From the NCBI RefSeq assembly GCF_014243395.1, contig NZ_JACLCP010000003.1, positions 186,001 to 250,000 on the forward strand: a stretch of 64,000 nt of DNA. Reading direction: 5' to 3'. This document shows positions 1-9,168 of this stretch, in pieces; the first letter of the stretch is position 1, and the number at the start of each line of letters is the position of its first letter. The translations under genes and the position numbers were made by a program. Source of the stretch: Winogradskyella flava. Its GTDB lineage: Bacteria; Bacteroidota; Bacteroidia; Flavobacteriales; Flavobacteriaceae. The notes beneath the pieces were generated by a model, which was not told where the DNA came from, did not search any database, and saw nothing but the letters and a program-made list of their open reading frames with translations.

Positions 1-63
1 TGTTTTTAGCATAGATTCAAATCGGGTAAGCGGAAAGTTTTCGTCGTTCTGACTGTAATTCAT
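1..63 (-). CDS. TPR protein, N-terminal 21 codons only
   Basis: An ATG at 63..61 on the minus strand opens a frame that runs off the left edge of the window. The 21 visible residues begin MNYSQNDENF and end RFESMLKT. I recognise this as the start of a long tetratricopeptide-repeat protein conserved in flavobacteria, in which the phrase FESMLKT followed by VYFFDS is typical; only the first part is visible here. Its neighbour to the right on the same strand is the aminotransferase at 224..1399, which fits the usual flavobacterial order. Function beyond a protein-interaction scaffold is not known. No repeats can be seen in the fragment itself, so the call rests on memory of the family. Confidence 0.6.
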   Translation of the reverse strand, partial: MNYSQNDENFPLTRFESMLKT

Positions 64-223
64 AAGCGGTTTAATGATTCACTAGAATAAAATTACAGTT
101 ATCGTTCAATGCAGGTTGATTTTTGAACTAATGTTTTTAACAAATTAATTAACATTGAAACAAAGCTTTATATAGGCTTTACTTTAATTTGATAATCAAC
201 AACTTGAGCTATTTGTAATATGT

Positions 224-1399
224 TTAAAGCGAATCTAATATGGAGACGATTATTTGACAACCCTTTATGATTTCTTCATGCGAAATGGTCAGTGGAGGCG
301 TAATGCGGATAGCTTTAGGCTCAAAAAGTAGCCAAAATAGAATCAATCCTTGGTCCTGGGCACGCAAAATAATCTGATTTGTAATATCAGAATTATCTGT
401 TATTGCAGCTAACATTAATCCACGACCACGAATAGCTTTGATGTGTTTATGCTGAAGATGTTTTCTTATGAGCTGCTCTTTTTCTAGAGCTTCTTGCATA
501 AGATTGGTTTCCGCGATTTCCTTTAAAGTGGCCAAGGCGGCAGCTGCTATAACTGGATTACCTCCAAAAGTTGTGATATGTCCTAGTTTTGGGTTGTCAC
601 TTAAGGTAGCCATCATGGCTTTTGAAGTAGTAAACGCACCAATTGGTAATCCTCCTCCAAGTCCCTTGCCCGTGACCACAATGTCTGGCTGGCAATTATA
701 ATTTTCGAAGCCGAAGAGTTTTCCGGTTCTGCCAATGCCAGGCTGAATTTCATCTAATATAAAAACCGCACCAACGTCGTTGCAACGCTCTTGTACTTTC
801 TTTAGATAATTATCCGTCGGTTCGATAAATCCTGCACCACCTTGAATGGTTTCAAGTATTACAGCGGCAGTATTTCCAGTAATTTGTTGTAAACAAAACT
901 CACAATTGAACGTTATATGCTTTATATCTGGTACTAAAGGATAAAATGGGCGTTTACGTTCTTCATAATCCATGAGGCTCAATGAGCCCATGGTGTTGCC
1001 ATGATAAGCATTTTTGGCAGCTATGATTTCGCTTCTACCGGTAAAACGTCTTGCCAGTTTAAGACTACCTTCAATAGCTTCGGTACCAGAATTAACAAGG
1101 TAGGTGGTTTCTAGAGGTTTGGGCAAGTGCTTGGCAAGAAGTTTAGAAAGCTCTAATGCCGGTTCTTGTACGTATTCGCCATAAACCATGACATGGAGAT
1201 ATTTGTCCAATTGTGCTTTTATAGCGTCAACCACTTTAGGATGCGAATGTCCTAAAGCACATGCCGAAACACCAGCAACAAAGTCAAGATAGGCCTTTCC
1301 ATTTGTATCGTAGATATAAGATCCTTTAGCATGACTCACTTCCATAGCCAATGGATGTGGTGTGGTTTGTGCCTGATATTTAAAAAAGTCGTCTTTCAA
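224..1399 (-). CDS. Class III (PLP-dependent) aminotransferase, acetylornithine/aspartate aminotransferase family
   Basis: A 391-residue fold-type I aminotransferase of the ornithine/acetylornithine class. Visible motifs are the substrate-entry region VSACALGHSHP (about residues 44-54), VNSGTEAIEGSLKLAR (about 102-117), the cofactor aspartate in ILDEIQPGIGRTG (about 216-228) and the PLP lysine in VVTGKGLGGGLPIGAF (about 240-255). The start is a TTG that lies immediately after the TAA of the OstA-like gene, so the two are translationally coupled; the protein beginning MKDDFFKYQAQT matches the usual N-terminus of the flavobacterial orthologue, which supports TTG over an internal start. The exact substrate cannot be read from sequence, because this group is separate from the arginine-pathway argD. 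No arg genes are nearby. Confidence 0.88.
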   Translation of the reverse strand: MKDDFFKYQAQTTPHPLAMEVSHAKGSYIYDTNGKAYLDFVAGVSACALGHSHPKVVDAIKAQLDKYLHVMVYGEYVQEPALELSKLLAKHLPKPLETTYLVNSGTEAIEGSLKLARRFTGRSEIIAAKNAYHGNTMGSLSLMDYEERKRPFYPLVPDIKHITFNCEFCLQQITGNTAAVILETIQGGAGFIEPTDNYLKKVQERCNDVGAVFILDEIQPGIGRTGKLFGFENYNCQPDIVVTGKGLGGGLPIGAFTTSKAMMATLSDNPKLGHITTFGGNPVIAAAALATLKEIAETNLMQEALEKEQLIRKHLQHKHIKAIRGRGLMLAAITDNSDITNQIILRAQDQGLILFWLLFEPKAIRITPPLTISHEEIIKGCQIIVSILDSL

Positions 1400-3205
1400 T
1401 TATTGACCTTCTTTGTCTTTCTTTACTTCAGTTGAGTCCTTTGTGGGTTTGGGCTTGAGCTTTTCAACTGGCTTATCTTCTTTTTTTGGTAAGTTTCGAG
1501 CCGCTTTATTAGGCTTTTCGGGTGTCGATTTCCCTGCATCTTCAACACGCTCACTCACACTGTCGTCTACAAACTCTTCTGGAGGCACATAATCTTCTAG
1601 ACCTTTAATTTTTGGTAATATTAATGGAGGATCATCTTTAAATAAATCGTCCAAAGACTTAGGTTCTTCTTCTCCCCGCCAATCAAAGCCACGTAGTCGC
1701 CTGCCACTTTTTGGAAAATCAGATTCGGGAAAAATATTACCATCTATTTGATTGATAAAACGAACTTCATCAATGGCTTTTTCTATAATTTTAATATTGA
1801 TACTTCCTGATTTTGACTTTTGAATACCAATCAAGTCGTTATTGTCATTCCGCATATAGCGAATGGTCTCTGCATTTTTAATGATATCCACATTATAGAG
1901 TTCGTTGTCCCTGAATAAGCCGATAAGGCGTTGTCCTTTAATTTGATTAAATCCGTCTTCGCTAATAGTATCCTTACTGACTAAAAAAGCATTGTTAAAT
2001 ACTTTTAATGAATCTAGTTTTTCAGTTTTAACATCAGAGATTAAATGAATAGTGTCACCAGTCATTTGGTTGCCAATATTCCACAGTACAGGTTTTCTTG
2101 CCAGCGCAAAGGCATCACTAGAACTAAAACGACCGAGATTAATGAGTTGTGTTAATCCGCTTTTGTGATCTACATGAATGGAATCTGCCTTTCCAGCTAA
2201 ATCACTTTTGTATAGCTTAGCATTGTAGTACCCTCGCGTAATACGATGCTCTGGTTTTCCAGTAACCATAAGCGTATCTGCGTGCAAATAGACAGAATCT
2301 TTTTCTTGTACAGAAATAGCTAAAGCCCTTTTTGTTATAAAAACAGAGTCTTTAGATCGCCACACTTCAGCATAGTGCCCTTTAACAATACTATTATTTA
2401 GGGTGTCTGTTACTGTTATATTATTGGTGGCAGAGGCAAAACTTCGAGTTCGATCAAAATAAAGACTATCACCTTCAATACTTCGGTTGTCATAATCAAT
2501 TTTGGCATTGCGCTGAAAATAACCTGTATTGGCATTTGTATTATAAAAACCACGTTCGCAATAGACTTTACTGGTTTCGCCAACAATGGTTGATGGACCA
2601 AACAAATACGCATGTCCATTATCTGGAAAAAAATCGAGTCGCTCTGTATTTAAAGTATAATCAGGATTTACCAAAACAACATCTTGGGTAAATTGATATT
2701 TGCTCGCATTCATATAATAACGACCAATCTGACTTGTAATGGTGCCAGACGAATCGCGTACCACTTTACCTGTTGTATTATAGTAGGCGAGTTGTCTGGT
2801 TCTGTCAAAGTAGAGTTTATCTGTGGTCAAGGTAGATTGCGGTTCGGTTAAAACGACGTCACCTTGAGCATATGCTAATTGAGTTTTACCACTATACTCT
2901 ACATATTTAGCCACCATATTTATGGAATCGCCTTGCTTCATGGAGACGTTGCTGAACGCTTCAATAAAATCTTGATCCTCGTAATAGATGGCTTTATCGC
3001 ACCACATATTTACACCCTTATGAATAAAATGTACTTGGAGCGACTCATCACGAAGAAATACTTTAGCGCCTGGTTCAATGTTTTCATCAGTGTAACCAAT
3101 GCCAGCATACTCTATAGTGATTTTTTGTTTTTCTTGTGAAAAACAAAAGATCGAAAGACAAAAAGTGAATATGAAAAGTAGATTCCTGGAACTATTCAAA
3201 GCCAT
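1400..3205 (-). CDS. OstA-like protein (LptA/OstA N-terminal domain), LPS transport related
   Basis: About 601 residues. I place the start at the ATG at 3205..3203, because the signal peptide MALNSSRNLLFIFTFCLSIFCFSQ begins there; a GTG 21 bases upstream is also in frame. The body is a long series of beta-type repeats with patterns such as 'DTIHLISD', 'LYFDRTR' and 'GDSLYFDRTR', typical of the LptA/LptD-N (OstA) jellyroll that carries lipopolysaccharide through the periplasm. The C-terminal 80 residues are rich in lysine, proline and glutamate and probably disordered. It abuts the downstream aminotransferase and follows purA, the standard flavobacterial neighbourhood. In E. coli the roles are split between LptA and LptD; this Bacteroidota protein is longer than LptA and lacks an evident LptD barrel. 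Confidence 0.85.
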   Translation of the reverse strand: MALNSSRNLLFIFTFCLSIFCFSQEKQKITIEYAGIGYTDENIEPGAKVFLRDESLQVHFIHKGVNMWCDKAIYYEDQDFIEAFSNVSMKQGDSINMVAKYVEYSGKTQLAYAQGDVVLTEPQSTLTTDKLYFDRTRQLAYYNTTGKVVRDSSGTITSQIGRYYMNASKYQFTQDVVLVNPDYTLNTERLDFFPDNGHAYLFGPSTIVGETSKVYCERGFYNTNANTGYFQRNAKIDYDNRSIEGDSLYFDRTRSFASATNNITVTDTLNNSIVKGHYAEVWRSKDSVFITKRALAISVQEKDSVYLHADTLMVTGKPEHRITRGYYNAKLYKSDLAGKADSIHVDHKSGLTQLINLGRFSSSDAFALARKPVLWNIGNQMTGDTIHLISDVKTEKLDSLKVFNNAFLVSKDTISEDGFNQIKGQRLIGLFRDNELYNVDIIKNAETIRYMRNDNNDLIGIQKSKSGSINIKIIEKAIDEVRFINQIDGNIFPESDFPKSGRRLRGFDWRGEEEPKSLDDLFKDDPPLILPKIKGLEDYVPPEEFVDDSVSERVEDAGKSTPEKPNKAARNLPKKEDKPVEKLKPKPTKDSTEVKKDKEGQ

Positions 3206-3294
3206 ATGTTTTTTACAAAATAACACTTATAGATTTGCTTTAGTATGGGTTAACAGTTTTTTTAACAGAATCTAAAACCTAGATCAATTACGTT

Positions 3295-4575
3295 CTAGAT
3301 TGTCTTTCTAACAATCGTCTGTTTACGATCAGGACCTACAGAAACAATGGTAATTGGAATGTTAAGTTCATTTTCTAAAAACTCAACATAGGTGTTAAAT
3401 TCTTTTGGTAATTGAGATGCTTCCGTCATACCAGTTAAATCTTCTGACCAACCTTTTACTTCCCTATAAATAGGGGTGACATTTTCCTCTTCGATATTAT
3501 ATGGTAGATGATGAATGGTTTCACCTTTGTAATTGTAAGCTGTACAAACTTTTAAATTTTTAAAACCAGATAGTACGTCGCCTTTCATCATAATCAATTG
3601 CGTCACACCGTTTACTTGACAAGCATAGCGTAATGCTACTAGATCTAGCCAACCACATCGTCTTGGACGACCTGTAGTAGCTCCAAATTCATGGCCAACA
3701 CGTGCCATGGTTTCGCCATCTTCATCAAATAATTCTGTTGGAAATGGCCCAGAACCAACACGCGTTGTATAGGCTTTAAAAATTCCAAAAACATCACCAA
3801 TTTGATTTGGCGCGACACCTAAACCTGTGCATGCTCCAGCTGCCGTTGTATTGGATGAAGTCACAAACGGATAAGTTCCAAAATCAATATCGAGTAATGA
3901 ACCTTGGGCCCCTTCTGCTAAAATAGACTTTCCAGAGTTTTGTGCTTGATGTATATACTCTTCTGAATCAATAAATTGAAGAGACTTTAAAGTGTCGATA
4001 GCAGCGAAGAAATCGGTTTCTAGCTCTTCTAAATCATACTGAATATCTACATTGTAGAAATCTATCATGGCTTCGTGCTTATCCGCTAAAGCTCTGTATT
4101 TATCTTTCCAATCAGCTAGTTCAATATCTCCAACCCTAATACCATTTCTACCGGTTTTGTCCATATACGTTGGACCAATACCCTTTAAAGTAGAACCTAT
4201 TTTTGCTTTCCCTTTGGACGCTTCACTTGCAGCATCCAATAAGCGATGTGTAGGTAAAATGATATGTGCCTTGCGAGAGATGCATAGCGATGATTTATAA
4301 TCTACATTTTGTTCATCTAATTTATCTAATTCTTTTTGAAAAATAACAGGATCTATGACCACGCCATTACCCACGAGATTTACCGTGTTGTCATGAAATA
4401 TTCCAGATGGGATGGTATGTAATACATGCTTTCTTCCGTTAAAAACTAAAGTGTGCCCTGCATTTGGACCACCTTGAAAGCGTGCAATGATATCGTATTT
4501 GGAGGTAAATACATCGACAATTTTCCCTTTGCCTTCATCTCCCCATTGTAATCCAAGTAGTAAGTCTACTGCCAT
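3295..4575 (-). CDS. purA: Adenylosuccinate synthetase
   Basis: This 426-residue protein converts IMP, GTP and aspartate to adenylosuccinate, the first committed step of AMP synthesis, in the cytoplasm. Visible signatures are the P-loop GLQWGDEGKGKIVD at about residues 8-21, the NAGHTLVFNG segment at about 38-47, the IMP-binding GSTLKGIGPTYMDK at about 126-139, and the guanine-specificity SVGPDRKQTI near the C-terminus. Length is close to the E. coli enzyme (432). The gene starts only 13 bases after the fur stop codon, so fur and purA are almost certainly one transcript. An intact, housekeeping copy with no anomalies. Confidence 0.97.
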   Translation of the reverse strand: MAVDLLLGLQWGDEGKGKIVDVFTSKYDIIARFQGGPNAGHTLVFNGRKHVLHTIPSGIFHDNTVNLVGNGVVIDPVIFQKELDKLDEQNVDYKSSLCISRKAHIILPTHRLLDAASEASKGKAKIGSTLKGIGPTYMDKTGRNGIRVGDIELADWKDKYRALADKHEAMIDFYNVDIQYDLEELETDFFAAIDTLKSLQFIDSEEYIHQAQNSGKSILAEGAQGSLLDIDFGTYPFVTSSNTTAAGACTGLGVAPNQIGDVFGIFKAYTTRVGSGPFPTELFDEDGETMARVGHEFGATTGRPRRCGWLDLVALRYACQVNGVTQLIMMKGDVLSGFKNLKVCTAYNYKGETIHHLPYNIEEENVTPIYREVKGWSEDLTGMTEASQLPKEFNTYVEFLENELNIPITIVSVGPDRKQTIVRKTI

Positions 4576-4588
4576 TTTAAAAAATTAG

Positions 4589-5041
4589 TTAGTCGTCTTT
4601 TTTACGGTTGCCGTAAAAATATAGTGAATGATTAGTTATCTCAATATCAAAAACCTCTTCTATGGTTTTCTTGATGGATTGAATACGTGGGTCACAGAAT
4701 TCTATAACTTCACCTGTGTCCGTAAGAATGACATGGTCGTGCTGTTTATCAAAATAAGACTTTTCATAATGTGCCTGATTTTGTCCAAACTGATGCTTGC
4801 GAACCAATGCGCATTCTAAAAGTAATTCTATGGTATTATAAAGCGTTGCTCTACTTACACGATAGTTTTTATTCTTCATTTTAATATAGAGTGATTCTAT
4901 ATCAAAATGTTCTTCACTATCATAGATTTCTTGAAGTATAGCGTAGCGTTCAGGTGTTTTTCTGTGACCTTTGTCTTCAAGGAATTGCGTAAAAACACGC
5001 TTTACAATTTCCTGATTACTTTCTTCTGTGGTTGCATTCAT
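4589..5041 (-). CDS. fur: Fur family transcriptional regulator
   Basis: A 150-residue ferric-uptake-regulator family protein: N-terminal winged helix ([14 protein letters not shown] at about 27-40; [17 protein letters not shown] at about 62-78) and a C-terminal dimerisation and metal domain with the HDH triad in [17 protein letters not shown]. The two CxxC zinc motifs of classical Fur are absent: the position after HDHV reads ILTDTGE, and only one cysteine (EFCDPRI) follows. This is the form usual in Bacteroidota. It sits directly upstream of purA and probably shares its promoter. Whether it senses iron, another metal or peroxide cannot be decided from sequence. Confidence 0.88.
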   Translation of the reverse strand: MNATTEESNQEIVKRVFTQFLEDKGHRKTPERYAILQEIYDSEEHFDIESLYIKMKNKNYRVSRATLYNTIELLLECALVRKHQFGQNQAHYEKSYFDKQHDHVILTDTGEVIEFCDPRIQSIKKTIEEVFDIEITNHSLYFYGNRKKDD

Positions 5042-5051
5042 AATTAAGGTG

Positions 5052-5059
5052 CAAATTTA
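5052..5059 (-). promoter_or_regulatory. Candidate -7 element TAAATTTG of the fur-purA promoter
   Basis: On the minus strand TAAATTTG matches the Bacteroidota -7 consensus TAnnTTTG and lies 10 bases before the fur start codon, which would give a very short leader. I do not see a matching TTG about 19 bases upstream, so this is only a partial promoter match. Confidence 0.35.
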
Positions 5060-5146
5060 CATAAATTTATAGGATAAGAATGACTTAATTTGGCATTATA
5101 AGCGAAAGAAATGAACAAGTTTTCAAGACTTTTAAATTATCGATAA

Positions 5147-7354
5147 TTATACTCTTGTCACCTTGTCGATCCCATTGATTTTTTTAAGTTTATCAATTAG
5201 GTTTTTCAGCATGGTTTGATTCTTAACTTCCACTGTTATATCACCATTAAAGATACCATCATCACTCGAAAAACTGATGCTTTTCATATTAACATGCAAG
5301 TTTTCTGAAATTAATCTGGTGATGTCATTAACTAAACCAAGATTATCAATTCCTGAGAGTTTTATGTGGGATGTGTACGTGCGTTGTGAAGAGTCAATCC
5401 ACTTGGCAGGCATAATTCTATAGGCATAGTTCGATTGTAGGCTTACGGCATTTGGGCAATTCTTCTTATGGACTTTTATACCATCATTTATGGTCACGAA
5501 ACCAAATACTGTATCTCCTGGAATTGGATTGCAGCAATTTGCTAATGTATAATTGAGACGTTCTTCTTCTTTACCAAAAACCAGCATATCATACTTGGAA
5601 GTGATTTCTTCCTTATCAATATCCTTTGGTACCTCAGGTTTGCGAATTTTACTTTTAATATAGGTCATAAGGGCATTGCTTCTCGATGATGCAAAAGCCT
5701 TTAGTTTTGGATTGTCTATTGTGCCTATCCCAACGCGGTAGAATAAATCTAATGACGTTTTAAGCTTAAAATAGCTAACCAGTTCATTAACTGACTTTTC
5801 GTTTAAGGTAATTTTAAGCTGCTTTAATTTTCGCCTTAAAATTTCCTTGCCTTCTTCAGCAATTTCTTTGGTATGCGCGTTTAAAGCAGATTTGATCTTA
5901 CTACGTGCTCTAGCAGTAGTTGCATAATCAAGCCAATTAGCATTTGGTTTTGCATTTTCTGAAGTTAAAATTTCTACACGATCGCCACTTTGTAACTCAT
6001 GACTCAATGGTACTAATTTACCATTGACTTTTGCACCACGTGTTTTCATACCTACTTCCGTGTGAATACTAAAAGCGAAATCGAGAGGCGTAGCGCCTTT
6101 GGGCAGTGATTTTAAATCTCCCTTAGGTGAAAAGACAAAAATTTCTTTTGAATAGAGGTTGAGTTTAAATTGCTCTACAAAATCAACGGCATTGGCTTCA
6201 TTATTTTCCAGGGCTTCTTGAAGACGATTAATCCATAGATCTAAATTGTCTTCTTTGTCATCCTCATTTTTATACTTATAATGTGCCGCATAGCCCTTTT
6301 CGGCAATTTCATTCATGCGTTGGCTTCTAATCTGTACTTCTACAAAACGACTTTTTGGGCCAACTACTGTAATGTGAAGTGCCTCATAACCTGTTGACTT
6401 TGGTGAGGAAATCCAATCCCGTAATCGTGTGGGATTGGGTGTAAAATGATCAGTTACAATTGAATAGATTTTCCATGCCAAGAATTTTTCATTTTCAAGA
6501 TCAGATTTATAAATAATTCTAATGGCGAATTTGTCATAGACTTCATCGAAAGACACACCTTGTTTCATCATTTTACGACGAATGCTGAAAATGGACTTTG
6601 GGCGACCCTTTATTTCATAATTGAGACTCTCTTTATCTAGTGATTTTTCTATAACCTCTGAAAACGATTTAATGTATGCATCTTGTTCCTCCTTACTCTC
6701 TTGCATTTTCTCTGCAATGTCATTGTAAACTTCGGGTTCCGTGTATTTAAGACCTAAATCCTCGAGCTCGGTTTTAATGTTGTATAGCCCTATTCTGTGA
6801 GCTAAAGGTGCGTAGATATATAAGGTTTCGGATGCGATTTTAACTTGTTTATCTGGTCGCATGGAATCCATAGTCTGCATGTTATGCAAACGATCCGCAA
6901 TTTTTATAATGATGACTCGAACGTCTTCGTTTAGCGTCAACAACATCTTTCGGAAGTTCTCCGCTTGAAGTGAGACATCCATATCCTTTTTTAAGGACGA
7001 AATTTTAGTGAGTCCATCAACTATTCGAGCAACGGCATCACCAAAGAGCCTTTCTATATCATCTATGGTGTAATCTGGATTGTCTTCTACCACATCGTGA
7101 AGTAATGCAGCCGCAATAGAGGTGGCGTCCAAACCTATTTCTTGCGCCACGATCTTGGCCACAGCGATAGGGTGAAAAATATAAGCCTCACCAGACTTAC
7201 GACGTTGATCTTTATGGGCATCAACAGCAACTTCAAAAGCATGACGAATGAGTTTTTTGTCATCTTTCGTCAGCGTTTGGTAGCTTACTTTTAGAAGTTC
7301 TTTGTAAGCTTTTGCAATAGCCTTGTTTTCTATTTCTATGGCTTCCTCAGTCAT
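5147..7354 (-). CDS. RelA/SpoT family bifunctional (p)ppGpp synthetase/hydrolase
   Basis: A 735-residue stringent-response enzyme that makes and degrades (p)ppGpp. Domains in order: HD hydrolase (HAFEVAVDAHKDQRR at about 43-57 and the HD pair in AALLHDVVEDNPDYT at about 82-96, intact), synthetase (EIKGRPKSIFSIRRKM through STGYEALHITVVGP and EKGYAAHYKYK, about 250-365), TGS (KEIFVFSPKGDLKSLPKGATPLDFAFSIHTEVG, about 405-440), helical/CC region (NCCNPIPGDTVFGF, about 605-618) and C-terminal ACT (about 660-735). All elements of a long bifunctional Rsh protein are present, so it is probably the cell's main Rel enzyme. It stands alone, with about 105 bases before fur and about 200 before the PEBP gene. 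Confidence 0.95.
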   Translation of the reverse strand: MTEEAIEIENKAIAKAYKELLKVSYQTLTKDDKKLIRHAFEVAVDAHKDQRRKSGEAYIFHPIAVAKIVAQEIGLDATSIAAALLHDVVEDNPDYTIDDIERLFGDAVARIVDGLTKISSLKKDMDVSLQAENFRKMLLTLNEDVRVIIIKIADRLHNMQTMDSMRPDKQVKIASETLYIYAPLAHRIGLYNIKTELEDLGLKYTEPEVYNDIAEKMQESKEEQDAYIKSFSEVIEKSLDKESLNYEIKGRPKSIFSIRRKMMKQGVSFDEVYDKFAIRIIYKSDLENEKFLAWKIYSIVTDHFTPNPTRLRDWISSPKSTGYEALHITVVGPKSRFVEVQIRSQRMNEIAEKGYAAHYKYKNEDDKEDNLDLWINRLQEALENNEANAVDFVEQFKLNLYSKEIFVFSPKGDLKSLPKGATPLDFAFSIHTEVGMKTRGAKVNGKLVPLSHELQSGDRVEILTSENAKPNANWLDYATTARARSKIKSALNAHTKEIAEEGKEILRRKLKQLKITLNEKSVNELVSYFKLKTSLDLFYRVGIGTIDNPKLKAFASSRSNALMTYIKSKIRKPEVPKDIDKEEITSKYDMLVFGKEEERLNYTLANCCNPIPGDTVFGFVTINDGIKVHKKNCPNAVSLQSNYAYRIMPAKWIDSSQRTYTSHIKLSGIDNLGLVNDITRLISENLHVNMKSISFSSDDGIFNGDITVEVKNQTMLKNLIDKLKKINGIDKVTRV

Positions 7355-7492
7355 AGAACTAATGTAGTAAAAGGATATGTAATGGGCAATAGTTTTTAGG
7401 AGGGAAATTTAGAGCGTGCTGTTTAATGTCTTTGCCTATGTGTAATTGTGAAGGTATAAACGTTAGTTTTTAGAAATTAATTTATAAATAAA

Positions 7493-7533
7493 GAGTAATA
7501 GCGATTTGGACTAGAGCTCAAATCACTATTACT
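7493..7533 (-). terminator. Long hairpin downstream of the PEBP gene
   Basis: The arms at 7493..7508 and 7519..7533 pair over about 15 bases with one bulge, around a 10-base loop. On the minus strand the hairpin is followed by a U-rich but interrupted tail (CTTTATTTATAAATT). It fits a rho-independent terminator for the gene ending at 7564 and would insulate the RelA/SpoT gene. Confidence 0.6.
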
Positions 7534-7563
7534 TATGCGGGACTTTGGAACTATTTATTTACC

Positions 7564-8112
7564 TTATCTCTGATAGTAAGTTACTATACTAGCTTTAGCT
7601 AACGTATTGTTCCATAGGTAATATCCAACAACTGCTGGATTAGTATCTTTATTTAATTCAAGTTTTTCAATTTTTAGTGCGTAAACTGTGATTTCATATT
7701 TATGCAAACCATGCCCTTCAGGTGGGCAAGGGCCTCCATAGCCATAAGTTCCATAATCAGTTACACTTTGAATAACGTTCTTTGGTAATAAATTAAGTGC
7801 TATGTTACCAGATCCAGATTCTAATTCAGTAATATTTGTTGGAATATCAAACACAATCCAATGCCACCAGCCACTTCCTGTTGGTGCATCTGGATCATAC
7901 ATGGTTATGGCAAAACTTTTAGTGCCTTCTGGTGCATTTTTCCAAGATAATTGTGGGGACTGGTTCTTTCCTGTGCAACCAAAGCCATTGAATTCTTCGT
8001 TAATCGTTGCTTCTCCTCCAAGGTCGTCGCTTGATAAAGTAAAGGTGTTTTGACTGAACACGGAAGTAGAAAACGCAATTAGTAGCGTTAAAATTTTAAA
8101 TGATTTTTTCAT
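7564..8112 (-). CDS. YbhB/YbcL family Raf-kinase-inhibitor-like (PEBP) protein, secreted
   Basis: A 182-residue phosphatidylethanolamine-binding-protein fold. Residues 1-20 are a signal peptide ending in VFSQ. Family signatures are FGCTGKNQSPQLSWKNAPEGTKSFAITMYDPDAP (about 44-77), GWWHWIVFDIP (about 81-91) and the GYGGPCPPEGHGLHKYEITVYAL block (about 124-146), which together form the anion-binding pocket. The natural ligand in bacteria is unknown. It lies directly downstream of an AraC-family gene on the same strand, and the 88-base gap holds a regulator half-site pair plus a TAATTTTG -7 element, so it is very likely under that regulator's control. Confidence 0.92.
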   Translation of the reverse strand: MKKSFKILTLLIAFSTSVFSQNTFTLSSDDLGGEATINEEFNGFGCTGKNQSPQLSWKNAPEGTKSFAITMYDPDAPTGSGWWHWIVFDIPTNITELESGSGNIALNLLPKNVIQSVTDYGTYGYGGPCPPEGHGLHKYEITVYALKIEKLELNKDTNPAVVGYYLWNNTLAKASIVTYYQR

Positions 8113-8136
8113 AATATTTGTTTTAAATTATACGGA

Positions 8137-8204
8137 CAAAATTATGAATGACTATTATGAATCTAGTGTTTAATTCAGTTCAAAAAGTATTTATAAAAGT
8201 TCAA
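8137..8204 (-). promoter_or_regulatory. Putative AraC operator and promoter of the PEBP gene
   Basis: On the minus strand two TTGAAC half-sites begin at 8204 and 8183, exactly 21 bp apart (two helical turns), and a TAATTTTG -7 element begins at 8144, 39 bases after the second half-site. There is no TTG -33 element at the expected place, as expected for an activator-dependent promoter. The first half-site overlaps the stop codon of the upstream AraC gene. The same architecture occurs at 44351..44418 and in part at 45779..45825. Confidence 0.6.
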
Positions 8205-9043
8205 CTTGATTGATATTGTTTTGGAGTGACTCCGAACTTTGATTTAAAAGCTTGAATAAAATTTGATAAGTTCTCATATCCAATTTCTTCAAAGATATCT
8301 GAAGGTCTTTTTAATTCGTTTTTTAATAGAAAAGCTGAATGTTCTAGTCTTTTGTCTTGAAACCACTTGCTAGGCGAACTGTGAAAGTTTTTCTCGAACT
8401 CTCTCTTGAAAGTTGAAACGCTCATATTGGATAAAAATGAAAGTTCTTTTATTGTGAGTTTGTTTAATCTGTTGTTTTCTATTGTTTCGATGAACTTTTG
8501 ATTTTGATTATCGCTATTTTGAATCAAGGAATAAACAAAGTCTAACCCTTTGAAGTCTGCAAGGTAAAGTAATATTTCTTCGAGTTTTATTTTTAATATA
8601 TTGTCTTGAATCGACTTGGAAAGTTTAGATATATCTAAAAGGCTTTCGACAAATCTTTTGATAAATGAATCATAATTGAACGAATACGTAGAGTACAGCT
8701 TTTTAGAATTAGAAGATGTTTCTAATTTGAATTTCCGTAGAAAATTAAAAACTTCTTCGTTAGAAAAGAAAAACAATACACTGCGATAGTGTTCTGAATC
8801 ATTAGAGAGCTTTTCTGTCATTAAACAATGCCCAGATTTCATCAATAGAAATTGAGAATTATCAATTGCATAGGCAGAATTATCGAAGAAAACTTCTTTA
8901 GTTCCTTCTTGAAGAAAACTGAACGTATTTTTATTTAATAAAATTTGTTGTTTTGATATTTCAGTAATACTCTTATAATCATAAATCACAATGGACTTAG
9001 AAGAACTTAAATTTAGTTGGTCAGGCAATGTGATTGTTTTCAT
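8201..9043 (-). CDS. AraC family transcriptional regulator (ExsA-like N-terminal domain)
   Basis: A 280-residue regulator. The N-terminal 150 residues form a cupin-like sensing domain (SFLQEGTKEVFFDN, LLMKSGHCLMTEKLS) of the type seen with ExsA-like regulators. The C-terminal 100 residues carry the two AraC helix-turn-helix motifs: LTIKELSFLSNMSVSTFKREFEKNF (about 195-219) and DIFEEIGYENLSNFIQAFKSKFGVTPKQYQ (about 248-277). It is paralogous in organisation to the regulator at 44928..45779: same length, same insertion of an operator overlapping its own stop codon, same downstream partner arrangement. Its likely target is the PEBP gene. The signal sensed is unknown. Confidence 0.9.
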   Translation of the reverse strand: MKTITLPDQLNLSSSKSIVIYDYKSITEISKQQILLNKNTFSFLQEGTKEVFFDNSAYAIDNSQFLLMKSGHCLMTEKLSNDSEHYRSVLFFFSNEEVFNFLRKFKLETSSNSKKLYSTYSFNYDSFIKRFVESLLDISKLSKSIQDNILKIKLEEILLYLADFKGLDFVYSLIQNSDNQNQKFIETIENNRLNKLTIKELSFLSNMSVSTFKREFEKNFHSSPSKWFQDKRLEHSAFLLKNELKRPSDIFEEIGYENLSNFIQAFKSKFGVTPKQYQSS

Positions 9044-9168
9044 TCGGTTCTCTAGCTGTCTATGGATTTTTAATAGGTGCTGTTTTAATTACTTAAAGGC
9101 GGCTTTAACGAAGTTCGACTTTTTATTTTGGAAAGGCAATACTATATGATCTTAATTCCATAAAGTCA

